64,000 nucleotides of DNA. It comes from Adineta ricciae (Eukaryota; Rotifera; Eurotatoria; Adinetida; Adinetidae). The position numbers and the translations under genes were made by a program. How positions within the stretch are numbered: position 1 is the stretch's first letter; each line of letters opens with the position of its first letter. This document shows positions 55,950 through 64,000 of the stretch, piece by piece. Under the pieces are notes generated by a model. It was not told the DNA's origin and did no database searches. It was given only the letters and a program-made list of their open reading frames with translations. Location of the stretch: the NCBI GenBank assembly GCA_905250025.1, contig CAJNOJ010000240.1, positions 93,635-157,634 on the forward strand. The letters are read 5' to 3'.

Positions 55950-58558
55950 TTATAACCATATGAAAAGTGTGTCATCATCTATCGTTTTAGGAACTTCCGT
56001 TCGAAAAGAGCGAGTATTTAAAATTCGCTGCTTAGCACGTAATTCTTTCTCATTGACTTCACCACATCTTATTATGTCGTTGAGTGTGAGAAAAGTCAGT
56101 TTCTCGAGACCGTTGATAAGTATATGTGACATTTCAGTGACGTCATAAATATAACCATGTATTTCCATAATTTGTAAATGAGGTAATCGTGCAATAATTG
56201 AATAGGCAATGTCTAACAAATTGGATTGTTGCCAAACAATAAAAAGATTCAGTTGTCGTAAACCATTTGACATAAGTATATTACACAGAAAACTATCGTC
56301 CAGAAGATTGATTAAACTTTCCTCTTCCCAAGGAACGTGAAAATGATATACTGCTCTATAGTGTAGTTCAAGAGTACGTAAACTGGTCGCTTGTGAAAAC
56401 AGAACATGAAGATGATTTCGATGAAATGGTTCAGCAATACTAAGTGTTGTTATTTGATGCCAAGGTACGATTGGTGGTGAAAGAGAAAGAAATTTTTCGT
56501 TTATTTGACCATTTTCTTTATTCATAATAATCTTATTACAACGTATTAATTGATTGTTAAGAAGACATTGATTATATGACCATGGACTTTGTCTAAATTA
56601 TAAGTCAAATATTTGTAACAAAGAAAAGCCAGTTGTCTCGTTTTACTTGTGTACAGTGTTTTTATCTAGATAGAGAGAGACACATAGATCTGTATCCAGT
56701 ACTGGTATTGTTGAAGCTCTAATAAAATAATGGTATCCTAATAAATACATCTGTAGTCGAATTGGCGCTGATCCTTTCAACTGATGAAATATATTGGAGA
56801 AAATCTGGTCACTTTCCGATTGTGATATTATCTGCTTAACATGCCATTTAACATCAAATGAATATAAACATTGATTGGAAAGTTTAGATTGTAGATCTTG
56901 AAGAACATTAGGACCATCGACTTCTGCCGATAAACTAAATTTTGTTAATGAAAATAAAACATCACGCTCAAATAATCCGTTGATTGTATTGACATTCACT
57001 ATAGTATTAAACCATGCTATTCTCAGGCGGCAGAGATTCGGAGCCAGATGTTTATTAATGGGTTTGATTTGACTAAAATAGATTAAGAAGATTATTTTAC
57101 AAAAAGAGAAAATGTCTGTCATATTTTTTTTTAAAGTCTCATCCTGATCGGATGTATTCCGACTAAGAAAAGTAATTAGTAAGGATTATCTTTGCTTCTA
57201 GCGCTCTGAATATTTCGTCTATCAACTATTCAGGAGCTTTGATACTTAGATGAATTCTATCCGCTCCTGAAATTTGAGAATCTTTTTTAATTGTCTAAAT
57301 GGCTAGATAAATCTCCTGAATAACGACAGAGGTGATCCTTTCGAAAAGGAATTGTAGATTTACTGATCGAACAAGAAATGACTTGATCCAATTCTATTCT
57401 TCGAATAAATTCATCGATAGTCGAAATAAATAGCAAGTCTCATTTACTGATACAGTCAAAATTAGAAAACGATTTTCTAGTATCACATTGATGACATTTA
57501 TTATTCGATTAGATTGAGCTGAAACTCTCTCTTTCTATGACAAGAAAGACGAAAATATTTCTATATGTTATTTGTCAAATGTTAATCTCTTACTCATTCT
57601 CATCACTACAGACATTTCTCAAGTTCGCTATACTTTATTCCGTTTCCGCCACTAGCTAGCGTTTTGTCTCGAGATAGATTTGATTCATTTTCAAATCTAA
57701 TACAGAATAACTTTTTTCTATTAGAAATGATTGAATATCTTCTCTTCTATCATTCACAGTACATTATTATAGATTAGAAACTCAAATCCATATTCAATGA
57801 AAGAAGAAAACTTACTTATGGAGAGTATGTCGTCGTGGATGATTGCTAGGTAGCCATGGATTAGTTTGGATATAGATGAGTTCTTTCAATTGTGGAAGAC
57901 GTTCAAATAAATGTAAGAGAAAACTTGAGGAGCAACGGATTGTAAGTTTTTGTAAATTTATAAGACTGTTTTGAACAGGCAGAAAAGTACTGCCAAGGGG
58001 CAGAATGAATTGACGGTCTAAAGTAGGATTTGCATTTCGCCGAAATAATAGATTGCATTCACGTAAAAAGGGAAATAAATGAAAAATTTGATCATGAAAA
58101 GCGCCTTCAGGGACATCATGAAACGTATAAGCAGCACGATTCTCACTTGAAAAATTTATATTGAAGAAAATGAGAGAATGAATCGATGACAATGAATTAA
58201 GAATTGATTGAAAAGAAGAACGTTGAATATCGATTAAAGACAAATGACGAAGATTGAGAAATGTACAGACGTGTTCAACTAACCAGAAATCATTGCCGAT
58301 AGCTAATGTATTTGACACACATAATGATACGAGAGCACCGGATATCTTCGATTCGGACAAATATTTGTAATAAAATTCGCTCACTGCTCTACTCATTCCA
58401 TTGAAACCCAAGAAAACAGGAATATGTGAGAGATTATTCAACATAGCAACAAATCGAGAATTAAGCTGAAAAAAACTCTCGAAGATTTCATGAATTTGAA
58501 GATAACTAAAGATTTCCCAGAATAATTCGACGGCGAAATGCTCTAATGTCGTGATCAT
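55950..58558 (-). CDS. F-box/leucine-rich-repeat-like protein
   Basis: Three exons: 57813-58558, about 56652-57074 and 55950-56596. Junctions keep the frame (HTLHN-QIKPINK, then VHKQSPWSYNQ). The N-terminus MITTLEHFAVELFWEIFSYL with IFESFFQLNSRF is a divergent F-box (usually LP-x-E-L-x-x-EIF-x-YL). Leucine-rich repeat-like segments follow (LNLRHLSLIDI; LPQLKELIYI; LRTLELHYRAVY; LPHLQIMEIHGY; LEKLTFLTLNDI). Such proteins act as substrate receptors of SCF ubiquitin ligases and are abundant in bdelloids. The first intron, about 740 bp, is more than ten times the usual length here. Confidence 0.75.
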
Positions 58559-59553
58559 AGTTGATTAGAATGTCATCATATTCAATTCGCGTATATTTGT
58601 TTTCTATAACAGTTTCATGAACAACAATACAAAGCAATATTGTTCTTTCCTCCAATAGTCAATCGGGTCAAACATAATGAAAAAATGAATTGAAACAAAT
58701 ATGATTGGTGCATTATGCTCGAAGTCATGCGAAACATTTAAGTGTGTTTGCGGCTTTATTGTTTTATTTACATTTGAATCGCTCTCCTTTTCAAATCATC
58801 GTTATTATATGATCAATGTCAAGTTAGTAAGAAAGTCAATTCTATGTGAGTTTGTTTGATTGATTTGCAAGTGAAATGAATCTAAAATATTGAGAAACAT
58901 CAATCAAGAAAAATGCACTGTTTTATAAAACATCTTCCAGTATTCAATTAACGTTGATTTTTGGCCGCTTTGTGGAAAAAAGTATTTAAATCAAGAACAA
59001 TCAGTATCATCATTGTGTTCTCCATGAAAAAAGTCCCTAGCTATGAAGAAACAAAAGCTTCACATTCATTGCTAAAATCATTCACCTAAGCTGATTATCT
59101 GAAAAGTCCTTTTTCAGAAACGTTTTCCGAACGCTGCACAGAACGTAGTGGACTGAAATTTATAGCCAATATGTATTTGTTAGGTGTCTATGAGTGGCCA
59201 AATGTTCAACTTCCTAGCTTTTGTCAATCAAAAGTGATAAGGGCTGAAAATTGCTAATAAATTGAATATTTCAAAATATCGAGGGAATTTCAAAAGTCCA
59301 ACGGTTTAAGATTTGAAGGTGAAAATTTGACCATAAATATATATAGCCTCTGAAGGTATACATCTGGACAACATTTCAGCTCAATCGGCCAAGCCATTCT
59401 TAAGATTCTGTCTCGTTTCTACTCCCAATTTTTGATTTTTGCTTGAAAAATCTCGACGAATCATTCGTTGTTGTTTTTTGTTTGATATGAGTTGATATTA
59501 TGAATTTAAGCTGATCACTAGATCTATTAGGTTCATTTATTTAATTCCTATTA
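58559..59553. other. Gene-free interval
   Basis: About 1 kb with no supported feature; probably the F-box promoter at its left end. Confidence 0.45.
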
Positions 59554-60080
59554 ATGATTCCATTAACACCTGAAGAATGGACAAGTTATCATCTGTCATA
59601 TCTCAAGTTCTTTCTGTTGGAAACATCATGTCAATCGCATCATAGTCTTTGAATGTTCGTATCAAGAAAAAAGATTTGTTGAAATTCCTTAGATTTACTT
59701 CTGAGGATTATTTAATGGATAGTGTCGTATGTGACATTCGCAATATTCTGTCAAGAAACAATGGATTCGTTTGCTGATCAATGAAGTGTCGAGTTAATTC
59801 AATCTGTTTTGATTCTATAAAACCATTTCTTAGTGATTACTTGAGTGCAATCCTTTTGGATGAAGGTGTCATTCCTATATTATTATTCTTACTAGAAGAA
59901 CTTTGTGACGAAGCGATTTGTAATGAAACTAAGATTGATGCTTTTGCTAAATCAACTTTGACGAAATTTATGTTTTCCAATATATTTTATTGCATCTTTG
60001 ACTTTGCCTCGATGGAGAAATCTTATTTGATTAGCAGACACTGCACAAGTGGTAGGTTAGATAAAATGATCAAGAAATGA
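59554..60080 (+). pseudogene. Decayed ORF of unknown family
   Basis: Starts MIPLTPEEWTSYHLSYLKFF, then a frameshift near 59645, LLKFLRFTSEDYLMDSV, a TGA at about 59778, and continues in frame as SICFDSIKPFLSDYLSAILL and LLFLLEELCDEAICN to a stop at 60078-60080. The pieces read as one hydrophobic/helical protein in successive frames. Not recognised. Confidence 0.35.
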
Positions 60081-61244
60081 ATGAATTCGATCATCCGGAG
60101 CATCGATCAAATACATAAGCATGAAAAAATGTCTTCTTCTATGTGTTCGTACTTTGAATTGATTGATATTGTATCATCGTTAATTTCCTACATTTGACTA
60201 TCGTATGGACACAGAAATCAGTTGATTATTCTAATTTTCTTCATTGATTTGCACATATTTCATTGTTATATTTGTTCACATACGAATAATAGAAGATGAT
60301 CGAATCGTAGATCAATGATGAAATGAAAAAGTTCGATGGAAATCAGAAGAAAAAAAAATTGAAACTTTCATCTTTCTAATGAGAACGAGAATCTTTGTTG
60401 AGATAAATCCAGACAAATTCAAAAAGAAAACTGAACGTGATCAGAATGAGAACAGAAGACTCCACGAAAAATCATGAAGTTCTTTCTCTGAGCTATGTCA
60501 GCGCTCTGAATGGATCATGTTTTCCATGTCTAGACTCAAAATCAACAAGATTTCTTTACAAAAATAATATTTTTTAATCCTTTCATCACCCAGTCTATCT
60601 TTAACAAACCTAGAAAAAGGACCTGGAATTTTGTCTAAAATTGTGAGAAATATCAGATTAATATTATGAATATTCAATGGTAATCACAATTAGCAAACAT
60701 TCTATTTAACGAAATTCAATATGTTCCAAAGGTTTTTCTTTATACCTTTGTGAAGAAAACAGTACCTTGTATAAGCTAAGCATGAGAGCGTCTACATTCT
60801 TCTTGGAGCTAAAAAATGTGCTGAAATCTTTATCGCTGCATGAATTCTTGTTAAACCAAACGAGTTCTATCTAGTCGTGTGGAAACATGAGGGAAAAGGA
60901 TTAGAAGACTATTCAACTTGCTTGTTTTAATCAACTAAAACTTAATGTTTACATTATTCAAGTTAAAACAGGATTTGTAGAGAAAGTCAGATATAATAGT
61001 AAAAACATAAACGAAGGATTTTTAAAAGCAACTTTCTGAGATACTTCGTTGTCATAAGTGAGACTTTTACATTCATACGAATATGTTCTCTTTAGTGAAA
61101 ACGAGAACATGATATTCCACGATTTGACTATCGATCAACAAATTTCTTATCATTTCTTTGTTAAATTCACAAAAATGTTTTGTGAGTTTCGATGCGAGTG
61201 AGGATAAGGATATGAATAACTTGATAAAAGTCGATCTATTTGTC
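60081..61244. other. Gene-free interval
   Basis: About 1.2 kb, AT-rich, with no coding signal beyond short frames. Confidence 0.45.
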
Positions 61245-61427
61245 TTATAGATGTAGAATTTTTATGATTAAATATCGAGACGAGATATATTCAGAGCTAC
61301 GAAAATACCACAATGAACATCTCAATTCGTTACACAAGTTTTTGTCTTTATGCGGTTGTTGTTCGTTGATTGAAATACATTTGAAAGAAGAAACGATGAA
61401 ATGAGAGCTAAGAACAGAAATTCTTAC

Positions 61428-62376
61428 TCGATTGATCTGATTCACTAATTGATCGGCTCTTAGTCGAAGTACATCTGTTGTCTCTAAATATTGCGAACGC
61501 ATTTTCTGATCTCTTTCTTCTTGAATTTCCCATTCCGATCGTTTTCGTATTCGTAAAACAAGAGATTTGTGAGAAAGATCATTAAGATAAACAGATTCTT
61601 CTAGATCAATGTAAACATCATCTTGACTTTCATGGAACAATTTGACGATCTCCTTCTCAGTTTTGTATCGAGTAAAATAAATTTCCATTGATGAAATCGA
61701 ACAAATGATCAAACCTAAATCGATCATTGACCAAAAGTCTAACAAATATTTCCATTTTAATTTCAAAATTGATTGAATTTCATTATAAATGAAATAAAGA
61801 ATTAAAATCAAATAAACAATTGTGCAAATCAATTGAGAAAATGATGTAAAAGCTAAATAAAGAAAAAGACGATGATATCTGATCTTCTAAGTGAAAAGAT
61901 TACCATAGAAATGAATGGGTTGGAATCGAGATTGAAAATGAAGATTTCCTGTTGAATAAAATTCTGTTCGAATTGTGATAATAACACGTGTTTCTTGATT
62001 AATCCAACTTAATCGATGAATTTCAGGAAGATTTCTTCGAAGATCTTTTATTGAACCACGAAATTCATAAATATATCCACGATGTTTTAGGACAATTTGA
62101 ATATTTATTTAATTCTATATTTGTTATATTTTTTTTATTGGTATTAAACTTATTTCTCATTCTGGTTGATATATGAACTTTTCTTGACATGTGTTGTTTT
62201 ATATTGATATGATATGTAAATAATTCAATGTATTTCATGTTTTCGATGGAACTTTCATTTATATACACACCTTTATGGATATAATAAAGATTACTTGTAC
62301 ATTTATTACGAAATAATTGATCTATTCTTGAACAATCAACTTCATTATCATTATCGACTTTACAAGAATTAATATT
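61428..62376 (-). pseudogene. Polycystin (PKD2/PKD1L-like) channel fragment
   Basis: Part of a polycystin-type cation channel. GYIYEFRGSIKDL and LSWINQETRVIITIRTEFYS match the extracellular polycystin domain just after helix 1 (family pattern: W-[IL]-D-x-x-T-R-x-x-x-x-x-x-Y). After a junction, TIVYLILILYFIYNEIQSIL and KWKYLLDFWSMIDLGLIICS match helices 2-3. After YLNDLSHKSL the sequence becomes a charged helix (WEIQEERDQKMRSQYL), and the voltage-sensor-like and pore helices are not found. A reading-frame break between NCPKTSW and the KHRGYIYEF frame lies near 62080. Incomplete, likely non-functional. Confidence 0.55.
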
Positions 62377-63121
62377 GTGTTTATCTTAAAAACGGTGGAT
62401 ATTTTTGAACTTAAGGGATTGACTGATGATATGATTAATTTGAGTTACGATGAATTCTATGAATTTTTAAAAGCTGCTTTGAATAATGATTTATGTGAAC
62501 TTTTTCGAATTCATGCTATTCGAGATATGTTCTCTTTATTATCAACAACAGTCGATCGATTAATTGAAATTTTCAATTATGATATTCTTGAATTAAATTC
62601 TTTGAAACAAAAACTTGGTTATGTTTCAACAAATGGAAATTTTTATCCCCGACTTGGTTATCGAAATTCACTTGATCGTTTATTATTGTTAGTAAAGACG
62701 AAAATGAATTTACGTATGAATAGTTTAGTTGTACCTGTTAATCACATCGAATATGATATTGCACAAAAATTAACAGAATTGTGGGAAAATACTCCTAATT
62801 TATCAAATCATAATAATGCTCCTATTCTTATTTCATGGATTAAAAATATTGTTGAAAATCTTAAAAGACCAAAGAATAAATTTAGTTATGATCATCATAT
62901 TCAACAATTTGCTCTTCTATTATTAATTCTTGGTAGTCGAAATTGCTATGAATTTCTTCGATTGAACTTATATGGAGCATTACCTCATATTACCAATTTA
63001 GAATTATTGAAGGACAGTTCAGATTTGATTTATTAGAAGAATATTTACAGTTATATGATAATAAATACGTATTTTCATCGGAAGATTCAACTCATTTAAT
63101 AAAATTATGTGAATATATCTG
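62377..63121 (+). pseudogene. Probable transposon-encoded ORF fragment
   Basis: Frame of about 210 codons (FYEFLKAALNNDL; KQKLGYVSTNGNFYPRLGY; HIEYDIAQKLTELW; FSYDHHIQQFALLLLILGSR; FLRLNLYGALPHITNLELL), then a frameshift near 63010 and a second frame FRFDLLEEYLQLYDNKY with VFSSEDSTHLIKL ending at 63121. The layout resembles repeated rotifer ORFs that I take to be transposase-related (SEDST could be part of an acidic catalytic region), but this rests on memory of the pattern. Truncated at both ends and lies between two oppositely oriented gene fragments. Confidence 0.4.
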
Positions 63122-63385
63122 ATGAAATCGAGGACTTATTTGAACGAAATCACCATAAGATACAGATTCTTTTTTACACAAACATTGTAAGTTTACACAT
63201 TTATTTTGAAGATTTTTGTAAACAAATTCATTTTGCACGATAATTGTTTTCTTTTCTGTTGGATTTTGAATAGAACTATGTGTTGTTAGAATAATCAAAG
63301 GTATTATTAGAAAAACAATGCACCAATCACTTGATAAAATCTGCAGTAGAATAATTAATGGATCTGATGATCCTGTAAGAAACAT
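63092..63385 (-). pseudogene. N-terminal fragment of a membrane-anchored Cys-rich protein
   Basis: Frame of 97 codons beginning MFLTGSSDPLIILLQILSSD with one hydrophobic stretch (WCIVFLIIPLIILTTHS), then NKCVNLQCLCKKESVSYGDF and a stop where it meets the end of the transposon-like ORF. Looks like the start of a larger type II or channel-like protein cut off by the neighbouring sequence. Family not named. Confidence 0.35.
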
Positions 63386-63773
63386 TTACCATTTGAGAAC
63401 TTTATCTCGTACATCATTCGGCAACAATTTTATTAGCATTTTAAAATATTTTAAACGATTCTGATAAAATACACTGTTATACCGTGATATTCAACGAAAA
63501 TTAAATAGGATGACTATTGATAATAAAATTCTTTCGTCAGTTAAAACATGGAAACGAACTATTTTATTTCTTTTTTTAATTGAGGATATGCACTAGTAAG
63601 CAATCATTCAGTGTCCTGAAATAATAATCGTATCTTATTATTCAAGTTTTCATAAATGATATCCGATAAAAATTGTATTGTTCTTTATGAATTTACATCG
63701 AAGTAAATCATGATCATTTTATTTTAAAAAAGAAAAGATTATAACAACAGTTATTGATACACTAATACGACAA
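63386..63773. other. Non-coding interval
   Basis: About 390 bp without coding signal between the fragment and the AAA ATPase. Confidence 0.4.
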
Positions 63774-64000
63774 CTAATTTTCTTCTGCATTACCTTGATT
63801 GTAAATTTCAGCTAATGTCATTGGTTCAGTAATATTTTCTTGACCAAAACCTAATTTATCTGATAAAATCTTTGCACTCTCAAGATCAAGTTTATTAAAT
63901 TCATAATTGGCAATTAATCGACCTTTTCGTAATAGAGCTGGATCAATAATTGTTAAATCACAATTAAATGTTGCAATTATTTGTTGATGCATAGCATCAC
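63774..64000 (-). CDS. AAA ATPase, bacterial type, 5' end outside window
   Basis: C-terminal 70-odd residues of an AAA+ ATPase. Sensor 1 region IIATFNCDLTIIDPALLRKG with the arginine-finger segment LLRKGRL is followed by YEFNKLDLESAKILSDKLGF and PMTLAEIYNQ, a C-terminal pattern I associate with bacterial stand-alone ATPases rather than with animal BCS1, spastin or proteasome AAA proteins. No intron is seen. The frame stays open to the window edge, so the P-loop and Walker B are outside. Horizontal acquisition is an inference. Confidence 0.65.
   Translation of the reverse strand, partial: DAMHQQIIATFNCDLTIIDPALLRKGRLIANYEFNKLDLESAKILSDKLGFGQENITEPMTLAEIYNQGNAEEN

Overview
The window looks like nuclear DNA of a bdelloid rotifer. 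The evidence is an AT-rich animal gene set (Dicer, SEC61B, NOSIP, MON1, MOGS, TMEM165), very short introns (mostly about 45-60 nt, GT...AG), compact intergenic spacing, and an accessory half rich in F-box genes, gene fragments, small inverted-repeat elements and a bacterial-looking ATPase. No RNA gene could be supported. The phylum is inferred from this style, not from a marker gene.

Bases 1-43,760 are ordinary gene-bearing DNA. In order they hold: a gene-free 3 kb stretch; a mitochondrial carrier of the SLC25A39/40 type (-); the plasmalogen desaturase PEDS1 (-); a short neuropeptide precursor of the CCHamide/CCWamide type (+); a complete Dicer (-); a tight minus-strand run BBS12, TMEM165, RPP38, FAM136A; the ER glucosidase MOGS and the dynactin actin ACTR1 (-); a plus-strand run ERGIC3, KANSL3, NOSIP, SEC61B; an unrecognised protein (-) divergent from MON1 (+); a PARP14-like RRM/KH protein (+) whose 5' half is present twice around a single N; an SLC35G-like transporter (-) interrupted by an N gap; and a four-helix membrane protein (+). 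Several neighbours are separated by under 100 bp with splice-acceptor-like sequence before the downstream ATG, as expected if mRNAs are made from operons by spliced-leader trans-splicing, which is known in bdelloids.

Bases 43,760-64,000 are different: mostly non-coding or decayed. They contain a strand-asymmetric segment with a Cys-rich hydrophobic ORF, a kinesin-6 (KIF23/MKLP1) pseudogene with at least three frame lesions and a hAT-like MITE in one intron, a cluster of GC-rich and foldback inverted-repeat elements, an inverted-repeat unit enclosing telomere-like G-rich hexamers, a membrane protein with an acidic 8-residue repeat, a broken Ser/Thr-rich ORF, a 367-bp near-perfect foldback, an intact F-box-type gene with one long intron, fragments of a polycystin channel and of a transposon-like ORF, and, running off the right edge, a bacterial-type AAA ATPase that is a candidate for horizontal transfer.

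Three assembly scars (251, 38,466, 42,164-42,219) each have the same sequence on both sides. They look like unmerged overlaps of two haplotypes and should be handled before any gene-number claim is made.
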